Source: CALFUK01 sp964450495 (GTDB lineage Bacteria > Bacteroidota > Bacteroidia > Chitinophagales > Saprospiraceae). Taken from it: DNA of 63,423 nt. Position 1 is the first letter of the stretch. Each line of letters starts with the position of its first letter. The DNA lies in NCBI GenBank assembly GCA_964450495.1, contig CAYVFU010000019.1, forward strand, positions 1-63,423, read 5' to 3'. Below the pieces are notes generated by a model. The model searched no databases, had not been told where the DNA came from, and worked only from the letters and a program-made list of their open reading frames with translations. Shown in pieces: positions 25,853 to 33,875 of this stretch. Position numbers and translations under genes: made by a program.

Positions 25853-26146
25853 ATGATAGATACGATTATCGCAAAAATTTCTGAGCAGGCAGCTTCAGCA
25901 GCACCAATAGGTGATACTATTAAATTTATGATTGACGATCAAGCAATTGTGATCGATGGTACTGGTGATACAAATACAGTTTCTCAAGACGATGTAGAGG
26001 CGGCTTGCACTATTTCAACCACTGCAGATACTTTTGCTCAACTTCAAAGTGGCGATTTAAATCCAATGGCAGCTGTCATGGGAGGTAAAGTCAAAATTGC
26101 AGGTGATATGGGTCTTGCAATGAAGCTGCAGTCACTTTTAGGATAG
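25853..26146 (+). CDS. SCP2 sterol-binding-domain protein
   Basis: A 97-residue stand-alone SCP2 domain, a small lipid or acyl-CoA binding fold. The family core is readable as IKFMIDDQAIVIDGTG, DVEAACTISTTADTFAQLQSGDLNPMAAVMGGKVKIAGDMGLAMKLQSLL. It follows the acyl-CoA dehydrogenase with the same orientation and ends before a strong terminator, so it is the last gene of that unit. A role in delivering hydrophobic acyl substrates to the dehydrogenase is plausible but inferred from position and fold. Confidence 0.9.
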   Translation: MIDTIIAKISEQAASAAPIGDTIKFMIDDQAIVIDGTGDTNTVSQDDVEAACTISTTADTFAQLQSGDLNPMAAVMGGKVKIAGDMGLAMKLQSLLG

Positions 26147-26217
26147 TAACAGTAGTTGACTTACTATGCCTAAATATTGAAGTCTGGCAAGTAAGTACAT
26201 AAAACAATAGATATATA

Positions 26218-26249
26218 AGACTGGATTCATAAGGATTCAGTCTTTTTTT
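26218..26249 (+). terminator. Rho-independent terminator after the SCP2 gene
   Basis: An 11-bp stem allowing G-U pairs (AGACTGGATTC / GGATTCAGTCT) with loop ATAA is followed by seven T residues, 72 bases after the stop codon. Confidence 0.85.
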
Positions 26250-26370
26250 ATGCATGTTTCGTACCTCAATTCTTGCATCCTTATCGTTATAAAGACGTTC
26301 AACCAACGAGAGATACCGAAACATTTGGTAATTTCACCATGTATAGATGCAATTCAACAAAAAGTAACGA

Positions 26371-28962
26371 ATGAGATTTTCTACTTCTATAGTTTTTTTC
26401 ATCATTTTCTGCGGAATATCAAATCAACTCTTTGCACAAGAAAACTTTGATAGACTGCATCAATTGGGACAAGATGTTTCTATGTTGAGCCAGGATATTG
26501 TTCAAACAGAAACTGGAAGCTATGTCATGTTTTCGACCATCGATACGCTTGATGTAGAAAACTTAAATCTGACTTCAGCAAACATATCAATTTTCGATCC
26601 TAAAGGTAATTTTGATAGAAGTGTAGATTATTATTTTAGAGACACGATTACATTAGAGCCAGACGGCCAAATCGAATTAGCTCAAGAAGGGTATGTCATG
26701 AGTGCAATTAGTGATGCAGATTCTATGTTCAATATCATTGTCGTTTCTTTAGATGTTGGTAGAAATCCGATTTGGTCTATGACCTATGGCTCTGGTTTAG
26801 AAATAGCTCAAGAAGCAAACCACCAAGTAGAGATTGTTAATGTCGCTGACTCTGTCTATGCAGTATTGACGACAATCCAAGGGGAAGATAATCAAGAACT
26901 AGGTATGCTTTCTCTTGATCCTGAAAACGGAGATATTCTACAATTCAATTCTCTTAAACTGAGTGATTCTAATGTGTTAGTGAATGCTTTAGAGCACAAT
27001 ATGAAAATGAGCAGTGACAGCACTGGTGTTATCATTGCGGGTAATTTTGAAAATGGAGAGTCTGCATATTTATTAGAGGTAGATGCTACGACAGGCGAGA
27101 TTGTATGGTCCAGATCATATACCCCTCAAGGTGGAGCCGGAAACGGTATATCTTTGACAGACCTGACAGTGGCTATAGATTCTAGTATTTTAGTGACAGG
27201 TACTGTAAATGATAAAGCGCTTATTGCAAGATTTGATTTAGTTGGAAATTATATCTGGGGTTTTGAATTAGCTGAACCTGTCAATACAGATGGTCTTTCC
27301 ATTGATATTTTGGAAAATGGCTTTGTGCGAGTAGCTGGAGGACAAGTGACTGGAGAGGCAAATATTTATACTCCATTTCAAATAACATTGACACCAGATG
27401 GCAATCCAATTAGTCAAGCACAGTTTCCTTTATTTTCAGGAAGTTATTTAGTAGATGCTCAGATAGTTGGGACGATGGATGATGGTTCTTTATTTCTGGG
27501 CACCGGAGTAGAGATAGATTCGAGTGATGTAAGTGCCGCTGTTCCAAGTGAATTAAGGCCACGATTGATTAAGACAGACGCCATGGATGTTACTACCTGT
27601 GAAGAGCAATTTATGATCAGTTTAGATACGTCATTATTCGTCGTAGATACCTTGATATGGGAGACGACAGCGATTAGTGATGGAGCAGATACAATCGAAA
27701 TATTAGTTGCTGGCACAGCACCAATTACTACACCAGTATTATCCTTACAGGATACCACATTCTGTCCTGGTGATCCGGTAGAATTTTTAATTGATGCCAC
27801 CACAGAAGGAGCTGTTTCTTATAGATGGTTTGATGCTGAAAATCCTAATGCTATTTTAGGTACAGATTCAACCTTTTTAGGGACAGAGCTGGATGTGCAG
27901 TATGTTGCAGTTGTAGAAGTGATGGATGAATTTTGTTATGTCATGTGTGATACAACCACACTGACAGATCTGGATCCGCCTACTGTACAACTGCTATTGC
28001 TAAATGATAGGTTTTGTTCAGATGGTACGTTTGAAGTTGTTGCTCAGATAGGAGGCTCAAGTATTACAGATGTTTCATGGTCTACAGGAGAACAAAATGT
28101 AGCTTCAATCAGCACGTCTGAGTTGGGTTCATATTCTGTAACAGTGACTAATATGTGCGATGATATTGCACAAGCCAGTCTCCAAATAACAGAAAACGAT
28201 TTTCCTGATGCGCTAGTTCCGACTTTAGGAAGATCAAATCCTTGTGATAGTCCTGGCCAACTAGACTTGACATTAACCAATGCAGCAGGTTTTACCAATA
28301 TTCAATGGAGTACAGGTGAGTCTGGGACATCCATTACAGTTACTGAACCAGGAACGTATTCTATAGAAGCACTTGATGAATGTGGGTTGGCAGTGACCGG
28401 CTCTATAACTGTTGCAGACGATGAAATATTTACAGACCCATTAGAATTTAATGTTCAGATTGGGGTATGTGATGAGGCTAATGATATGGTAGATTTGACA
28501 CTCAACATTACTCAAGGTACTGCTAGCTCTTTTGAGTGGTTTGCGGTTGAAGATGGTGTGTCTCGCTCAATCAGTACAACCCAAATGACGATCACCGAAA
28601 GTTCAATGGGGACATATTTAGTACGAGTCACTGATCTATGTGGCATTACTGATTCACCCCCTATTACGGACCCTTGTCAGTGTCTTCGATTTCCAAATGC
28701 GTTTGTTCCGACAACAACTCAAGATTTTGGTGTAAATGAAACCTTTGGACCAATTAATAACTGTAATGAAGTCCTTAGTTATAACCTCAAAATATTCAAT
28801 CGTTGGGGTCAGAAGGTATTTGAATCTGATGCCCTTGCAGACGAATGGAATGGCAGAGAAGGGAATGACATTGATAGAGCAGGCGTTTATGTTTTCGTTG
28901 CTACCTATGAGACATCAAATGGAGAATTTAAAGTAAAAGGAGATGTGACACTCCTCCAGTAA
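26371..28962 (+). CDS. T9SS type B exported protein with CHU_C domain
   Basis: An 863-residue secreted protein. It has a signal peptide (IVFFIIFCGISNQLFAQ), a large beta-rich region (about 20-450) with a quinoprotein-like feel (NALEHNMKMSSDSTGVIIAG), then Ig-like units containing WSTGEQNVASI and WSTGESGTSIT. The C terminus carries the gliding-motility-associated CHU_C domain (FPNAFVPTT, LKIFNRWGQKVFES, WNGREGNDIDRAGVYVFVATY), which is the type B T9SS signal. It should be on the cell surface or released. Substrate or ligand is unknown. The next gene starts 9 bases after its stop, so a shared transcript is likely. Confidence 0.9.
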   Translation: MRFSTSIVFFIIFCGISNQLFAQENFDRLHQLGQDVSMLSQDIVQTETGSYVMFSTIDTLDVENLNLTSANISIFDPKGNFDRSVDYYFRDTITLEPDGQIELAQEGYVMSAISDADSMFNIIVVSLDVGRNPIWSMTYGSGLEIAQEANHQVEIVNVADSVYAVLTTIQGEDNQELGMLSLDPENGDILQFNSLKLSDSNVLVNALEHNMKMSSDSTGVIIAGNFENGESAYLLEVDATTGEIVWSRSYTPQGGAGNGISLTDLTVAIDSSILVTGTVNDKALIARFDLVGNYIWGFELAEPVNTDGLSIDILENGFVRVAGGQVTGEANIYTPFQITLTPDGNPISQAQFPLFSGSYLVDAQIVGTMDDGSLFLGTGVEIDSSDVSAAVPSELRPRLIKTDAMDVTTCEEQFMISLDTSLFVVDTLIWETTAISDGADTIEILVAGTAPITTPVLSLQDTTFCPGDPVEFLIDATTEGAVSYRWFDAENPNAILGTDSTFLGTELDVQYVAVVEVMDEFCYVMCDTTTLTDLDPPTVQLLLLNDRFCSDGTFEVVAQIGGSSITDVSWSTGEQNVASISTSELGSYSVTVTNMCDDIAQASLQITENDFPDALVPTLGRSNPCDSPGQLDLTLTNAAGFTNIQWSTGESGTSITVTEPGTYSIEALDECGLAVTGSITVADDEIFTDPLEFNVQIGVCDEANDMVDLTLNITQGTASSFEWFAVEDGVSRSISTTQMTITESSMGTYLVRVTDLCGITDSPPITDPCQCLRFPNAFVPTTTQDFGVNETFGPINNCNEVLSYNLKIFNRWGQKVFESDALADEWNGREGNDIDRAGVYVFVATYETSNGEFKVKGDVTLLQ

Positions 28963-28971
28963 AAAGGGATC

Positions 28972-29934
28972 ATGGAAAAACCATTAGATCTCATCATCGT
29001 TGGCGCTGGACCAACTGGGATTAACTGTGGAATTTCAGCTAAAAAGGCGGGCCTAAACTTCGCCATTATTGAGAAAGGGGTTTTAGTAAATTCTATTTTT
29101 CACTTTCCAGCGAATATGACTTTTTTTTCCACATCAAAATTGTTGGAAATAGGGGACATTCCATTCATTTCACACACAGAGAAACCAACGCGAAAAGAAG
29201 CACTTGAATACTACCGAAGGATTGTCACAAGTTACGAGCTTCCTGTACAGTATTATGAAAAGGTTGAGTCTCTAGAACAAGCTTCTGGACATTACATCAT
29301 GCATACCGACAAAGGCGCTTACCTTACTAAGTCAGTGATCGTCTCCACAGGCTTTTATGATATTCCAGTCATGATGAATGTGCCTGGAGAAGATCTCCCC
29401 AAAGTGAAACATTATTATGATGAAGCACACCATTATTTAGATCAAAAAGTATTGGTTATTGGAGCAGCAAATTCTGCCTGTGATGTAGCCTTAGAAACAT
29501 GGCAAAAAGGGGCAGATGTGACACTTGCAGTTCGAAGTGAAGAGTTGTATGAACGCGTCAAATATTGGATTCTTCCGAATATAAAAAACCGTATAAAAGA
29601 GGGTTCTATAACGGCACATTTTAAAACTGTCGTCAAAAGAATTGATCCCAAATCAGTGACCTTATATTCTAAAGACAAAGGAACATTTGAGATTGAAAAC
29701 GATTTTGTCTTAGCGATGACAGGATATAAACCCGACTATGGGCTGTTTGAAAAAATAGGTATTGCTATCCAAGACGATGAGTATAAAACACCAAAGTTTA
29801 ACGAAGATACATTAGAGACCAATTTGCCGAAGGTATTTATAGCAGGAGTAGCAAATGGAGGACTTAAAACCAATAGCTATTTTATTGAGAATACACGACA
29901 TCAGGGGGATTTGATTATTAAGCAGTTATGCTGA
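28972..29934 (+). CDS. ypdA: YpdA-family putative bacillithiol disulfide reductase
   Basis: A 320-residue two-dinucleotide-domain flavoprotein. The FAD motif is DLIIVGAGPTGINCGISAKKAG, the NAD(P)H motif is VLVIGAANSACDVALET, and the terminal GVANGGLKTNSYFIENTRHQG is typical of YpdA (Bdr). In Firmicutes and Bacteroidota this enzyme reduces bacillithiol disulfide and maintains the low-molecular-weight thiol pool. No bshA/B/C genes are in the window. It begins 9 bases after the CHU_C gene, although a functional relation to that surface protein is doubtful. Thioredoxin-reductase-type CxxC cysteines are absent, as expected for YpdA. Confidence 0.88.
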   Translation: MEKPLDLIIVGAGPTGINCGISAKKAGLNFAIIEKGVLVNSIFHFPANMTFFSTSKLLEIGDIPFISHTEKPTRKEALEYYRRIVTSYELPVQYYEKVESLEQASGHYIMHTDKGAYLTKSVIVSTGFYDIPVMMNVPGEDLPKVKHYYDEAHHYLDQKVLVIGAANSACDVALETWQKGADVTLAVRSEELYERVKYWILPNIKNRIKEGSITAHFKTVVKRIDPKSVTLYSKDKGTFEIENDFVLAMTGYKPDYGLFEKIGIAIQDDEYKTPKFNEDTLETNLPKVFIAGVANGGLKTNSYFIENTRHQGDLIIKQLC

Positions 29935-30121
29935 TCTTCAAACGTATTTATTGTATCCGTATCATTGAGTAAAACTGTTTTTCAGAACTGAGAAGTATTG
30001 ATTTGGAAGAATTATGCGCTGAATGTTGTTATCAAATCTTAATTATTTCTAAAAAAAGCAGCTAAACTGCAATTGAACTCGTAGCATAACAAGAACCATC
30101 GCATAATGCAGCTTAAAAAAG

Positions 30122-30129
30122 TATATTTG
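30122..30129 (+). promoter_or_regulatory. -7 promoter box that sets the start of the barrel gene
   Basis: TATATTTGC matches TAnnTTTG. It lies downstream of an in-frame ATG at 30106 and upstream of the ATG at 30148, so it argues that translation begins at 30148. Confidence 0.55.
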
Positions 30130-30147
30130 CGGTCGAAAATACAGAAG

Positions 30148-31008
30148 ATGTTAAGAAGCTCCATTTTATTTATTGCATTGTTTACGCTTGTTTCGACAGG
30201 TACAGTTAAAGCTCAAGGTTTGAATTTTGGAATCAGAGCTGGATTAAACTATGCATCCTTTCTTGGAGACAAGACTCCCGAAGAAAGTCGTGGTTTGACA
30301 AATGGGTTTCATTTTGGCATTAATGTAGGTTATGAGTTGAATGATCTGTTTTTTCTCAGAGGTGAGATTCTATATACACAACAGGGAACATCATATGAGT
30401 ATTCAGGAGACGGATACTACATCTTCAATACACTTACAGATGGTCGTTTTGTTATCCAAGACAGCACTAATGTCAAACTTGATATCTCTAATGCATATGT
30501 CTCTATTCCGTTGACAGCTCACATAAGTGCATTGGAAAAATGGGAATTTCATGCAGGTGCATATGTCAGTTTTCTAGTATCTCCAATTGGCGCAGGCACG
30601 TTAAGGTTTGGTAGTCGAGAAAACGTCAACCACATTTTCGAACAAGGACTTAATTTCAATTATCGAAGTGACGAACCAGCAGAGTCAAATATATTTGCCC
30701 AACCAATACTACTTATTGTGAATGGACAAGACGCTTCTGTACCAGATCTGGTAGGCGCCTACTACTTATTTCAGGAAGACAGGGGTAATTTTATAAATAA
30801 ATTAGATTACGGAATTACGGGAGGAGTCTCCTATTTTTTGAATCGGGGCTTATATGTCGGTTTGAAAGGTTGGTATGGTTTGAAAGACATTACCAATAAC
30901 GCCGTAGACTATAGTTTATCCAGATTGAATCCAGATGGCAGTTTTCAATATTCTGATGACTTTGATCGAAACCTGAACATTGATGTATCCATTGGGTTTA
31001 AATTTTAA
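30148..31008 (+). CDS. Outer-membrane beta-barrel protein (PorT-like)
   Basis: A protein of about 286 residues with a signal peptide (SSILFIALFTLVSTGTVKAQ) and then alternating amphipathic strands of an OMP beta-barrel. It opens with GLNFGIRAGLNYASFLGD and closes with NLNIDVSIGFKF, the aromatic C-terminal strand used by the BAM machine. Outer_membrane/PorT-type barrels of this size have many roles, and no more specific function can be assigned. I moved the start from the ATG at 30106 to 30148 because the promoter box lies between them and the signal peptide then begins correctly. Confidence 0.8.
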   Translation: MLRSSILFIALFTLVSTGTVKAQGLNFGIRAGLNYASFLGDKTPEESRGLTNGFHFGINVGYELNDLFFLRGEILYTQQGTSYEYSGDGYYIFNTLTDGRFVIQDSTNVKLDISNAYVSIPLTAHISALEKWEFHAGAYVSFLVSPIGAGTLRFGSRENVNHIFEQGLNFNYRSDEPAESNIFAQPILLIVNGQDASVPDLVGAYYLFQEDRGNFINKLDYGITGGVSYFLNRGLYVGLKGWYGLKDITNNAVDYSLSRLNPDGSFQYSDDFDRNLNIDVSIGFKF

Positions 31009-31041
31009 ACTCTCGACTTCTTTTAATCTCAAGTTGTTTTT

Positions 31042-31491
31042 GTGAGCGATAAAAATCAAGTATATCTGGCTTGCATATCTAGAGTTGAAGAAATGATCCA
31101 AACAGCTCAAGACTCCTTAGATAAAGCTGAAGAAGCAGCACAATCAGAAACAAAAAGTAGCGCTGGCGATAAATTCGAAACAGGCAGAGCGATGATGCAT
31201 GCGGAAATGCATAAGGCCAAACGCCACATGGGTGAGGCCAAAGTTCTGTTGATGGATTTGAAATCAATGAAGATGAAATCCCAATATTCAACCATTGAGA
31301 AGGGGTGCTATATCATTACAGACAATGCTCACTATTTTATTTGTGTTGGACTTGGAAAGATTGTAACTGAAAATGTATCCTGCTTCGCGATTAGTCCAGC
31401 TTCACCGATAGCCAAAGCCTTAATAGGGAAATCTGCCAATGAGCAATTTCTTTTCAATGGTAAAACGATTACCATTGAATCACTGCATTAG
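31042..31491 (+). CDS. GreA/GreB C-terminal-domain-like protein
   Basis: A 149-residue protein starting at GTG 31042. The N-terminal half is a charged helical hairpin (ISRVEEMIQTAQDSLDKAEEAAQSETKSSAGDKFETGRAM), and the C-terminal half resembles the Gre factor FKBP-like domain (CFAISPASPIAKALIGKSANEQFLFNGKTITI). This is a Bacteroidota group often mislabelled as an acyl-carrier synthase. Real Gre factors rescue backtracked RNA polymerase with acidic residues at the hairpin tip. Whether this shorter protein does so is unknown. It follows the barrel gene by 33 bases. Confidence 0.75.
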   Translation: MSDKNQVYLACISRVEEMIQTAQDSLDKAEEAAQSETKSSAGDKFETGRAMMHAEMHKAKRHMGEAKVLLMDLKSMKMKSQYSTIEKGCYIITDNAHYFICVGLGKIVTENVSCFAISPASPIAKALIGKSANEQFLFNGKTITIESLH

Positions 31492-31546
31492 GGTAGAATT
31501 AACTGAAAAAGTATGAATTGGTAAGTATTCCTCGGTTCTATTTGAA

Positions 31547-32950
31547 TCAACGGGACTCCAATTCATTTAAGGTCACATTATATTGCTGTAACTTCATCAT
31601 CGCTGGCATTACATTATCTTTTAGTTTTTTAAGAATTGCCATTTTTGTTTGATCAGAGCGATCAACGTCACTTACTATTTTGCCGAATCCGTCAAGACGG
31701 TTTTCTTTCACCCATTTTCTCAACTCAGGTTCTTGAGACCAACTCATTTGATTGACCATTTGCATAGCTGTCATTTTTATCCAATCGGTATCTTTATTTG
31801 GTAATGGAACTACCTGACAGAGATTGTTTTTCTTTTTATCGTCGTCATACTTAGCTTCTATATATGCAATCACAGAAGCGCTGAACACAGGTTGATAAGA
31901 ACGGATTGTTTGAGGCGTTATCACATCGCCTTGAAAGACCAGTTTTGTTTTTAAAGTAGCAATGGCACTGGCTGAACAGTCTACATGTATGGTATTTTCT
32001 GTTGTAGGAATAGTTCCATTTTCCAAGACGATCTGATTTGGATTTATTTGGGTGACTCTTCCTTTTCTGACAACCTGTGTGATCTTTTGCAATTCTGCTA
32101 GCTCTAGTGGACTGATGGTAGCTCCATGAAACATAGACGGTCTGACTTGTTTATCAAGACGCACAAACACACCAACATCTTCCAATCTGTCAAACATGTC
32201 TTCTATAGATGTTGACTGAGCGATAGCTTCAAATTGATTTGCTTGAGCACCAATGGACTTGTCAAAAAATTCTTGACTTGGTTGCGTATTTTCCCTGTTA
32301 AGTAACCAGCCATCTCTGGATACAATCCAGGTAATTTTCTCAGCAGGCACATGATTTTCCAACAACCACAAACAAGCATCCATTCCAGTCTTTCCGCCAC
32401 CTATGACCACATAACCATCAGCCGGCGTATTTATTTTTGGCAAATCATTTAGTGGCATAAACTTAACACCATCACTGACTTCAAAATTTGGTGTATGGGT
32501 TGAAGGCACACTTGTTTTAAGGTAGGTACAATCTATAAACTTCTTCTTATACGTAGCACTAAACGATTCGCCTGTCAATAATGATTCGAATGTGTTATTT
32601 CCTTTATAATCACACATTGGAAAATACTGAACACGCCCAGAAGGTAGAAATGTCTCCCTCATCACCTCTTCGTAATACACACTCACTTCTGCTCCAGTAG
32701 CCAAATCAAACAACCCTTTATTTAAGCCCATTTTATCTTTTCTACCCTTACTCAATTCCTTAGAACTGACACCGTAAAACTGAGAAGGCTGATGTAAGTT
32801 TACAAACGGATACGCGACATTCCAATGACCTCCGGGTTTAGCGTAGCGATCAACAATAATCATGGTATCATTGGTCTCTGATAATAAGGTGTCAGCGAAT
32901 GCCATACCCATAGCTCCACTTCCAATGATGAGATAATCTGCTTCTAACAT
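31547..32950 (-). CDS. FAD/NAD(P)-binding oxidoreductase (flavin monooxygenase-like)
   Basis: A 467-residue flavoprotein with an N-terminal FAD motif (YLIIGSGAMGMAFADTLL) and a second nucleotide motif (YVVIGGGKTGMDACLWLLE). The segment VDRYAKPGGHWNVAYPFVNLHQPSQFYGV resembles flavin-containing monooxygenase/cyclohexanone-monooxygenase-like proteins found scattered in bacteria. The substrate is not deducible. A minus-strand promoter-like pair (TTG, 19 bases, TATTTTTG) lies at 33171-33200, giving a leader of about 210 bases. No operon partner is adjacent. Confidence 0.78.
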   Translation of the reverse strand: MLEADYLIIGSGAMGMAFADTLLSETNDTMIIVDRYAKPGGHWNVAYPFVNLHQPSQFYGVSSKELSKGRKDKMGLNKGLFDLATGAEVSVYYEEVMRETFLPSGRVQYFPMCDYKGNNTFESLLTGESFSATYKKKFIDCTYLKTSVPSTHTPNFEVSDGVKFMPLNDLPKINTPADGYVVIGGGKTGMDACLWLLENHVPAEKITWIVSRDGWLLNRENTQPSQEFFDKSIGAQANQFEAIAQSTSIEDMFDRLEDVGVFVRLDKQVRPSMFHGATISPLELAELQKITQVVRKGRVTQINPNQIVLENGTIPTTENTIHVDCSASAIATLKTKLVFQGDVITPQTIRSYQPVFSASVIAYIEAKYDDDKKKNNLCQVVPLPNKDTDWIKMTAMQMVNQMSWSQEPELRKWVKENRLDGFGKIVSDVDRSDQTKMAILKKLKDNVMPAMMKLQQYNVTLNELESR

Positions 32951-33170
32951 GATTGATGTTTAAGGGCTTTAGAATTAATTGTCAATGAATGTAAAGTAAT
33001 GATTTTATGCAAGAGGTTATGAACCCAATGTCATTTAGATAATCATGATAGAATGAAACACTGTTTTGTTTCTTAAACAATTCACGTGCTTCAGAGAAGC
33101 GACATAAATATAGCCATAGGATTCATCCCGTGGTCTTTTAAATAGCGACGTAATTTGGCGGGATTTTTGA

Positions 33171-33200
33171 CAAAAATAATGACAAATTTATTTATCGCAA
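33171..33200 (-). promoter_or_regulatory. Putative promoter for the flavoprotein gene
   Basis: On the minus strand, TTG (33198-33200), 19 bases and TATTTTTG (33171-33178) match the Bacteroidota promoter. The long leader keeps confidence moderate. The surrounding 32951-33222 holds no gene. Confidence 0.4.
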
Positions 33201-33222
33201 TATATAATGAAATGGTTAACAG

Positions 33223-33870
33223 TCAAATTATCTCATGTAGCGATCCTACCTTATGAATCCGCTGGTCCCCAATAATTGACTCTTGAAACAATCCTTTTCG
33301 ATCTACCCAAAATGTATTAAAGCCAAAGTGATGAGCACCAGCAACATCCCATTGATTAGAAGACACAAAGGTTATGTTAAATGCTTCCGTTTCCAGTTTG
33401 TCAGTCACCATTCCATACACTGATTTATGTGGTTTAAATATTTGTAATTCTTCAGCTGAAAATACATGATCGAGGTTGTCAGATAAAGCATTACGCTCTA
33501 TGCCGCTGTTCAACATTTCTCTTGTGCCATTTGATAGAATACCAGTTTGTTTGCCTTCTTTTTTCAAATGACTAAGACATTGTTTTACATCATCAAAGAC
33601 AACTGGCTTCATATACAAACTTGCAAAATCATCCAATAATGACATGGGTGCATTGTATTTTTTCAACCCATCTGTGAGCGCACGATAAGTAACTTCGCTA
33701 AACGATTCATAGGTATTCATCAGACTAAACAACCAAGTATAACTTAATTGCTTTTCTCTTGTGTAGTTTAGAATGTCACTTTTCTTTGGATGTTCAATTG
33801 TATTGAGTAATGCTGTGTCGAGATTAAACAACGTACCAAAGGCATCAAAAATAACGGTTGATGTAAGCAT
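33223..33870 (-). CDS. Haloacid dehalogenase type II-like hydrolase
   Basis: A 215-residue HAD hydrolase of the L-2-haloacid dehalogenase-like group. Motif I is IFDAFGTLF with nucleophile D9, motif II is ILSNGTREML, motif III is in FKPHKSVYGM, and the last block is FVSSNQWDVAGAHHFGFNTFWVDR, whose SSNxWD pattern is characteristic of type II dehalogenases. These enzymes replace a halogen on a 2-haloacid by hydroxyl, but many homologues act on other substrates. The start lies 5 bases after the TonB-dependent receptor gene stop, so the two share a transcript. Confidence 0.85.
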   Translation of the reverse strand: MLTSTVIFDAFGTLFNLDTALLNTIEHPKKSDILNYTREKQLSYTWLFSLMNTYESFSEVTYRALTDGLKKYNAPMSLLDDFASLYMKPVVFDDVKQCLSHLKKEGKQTGILSNGTREMLNSGIERNALSDNLDHVFSAEELQIFKPHKSVYGMVTDKLETEAFNITFVSSNQWDVAGAHHFGFNTFWVDRKGLFQESIIGDQRIHKVGSLHEII

Positions 33871-33875
33871 AGTAT

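Noticed and set aside
30106..30147. Longer start for the beta-barrel protein
   Set aside because: A TAnnTTTG promoter box lies between this ATG and the one at 30148, and the signal peptide fits the latter.
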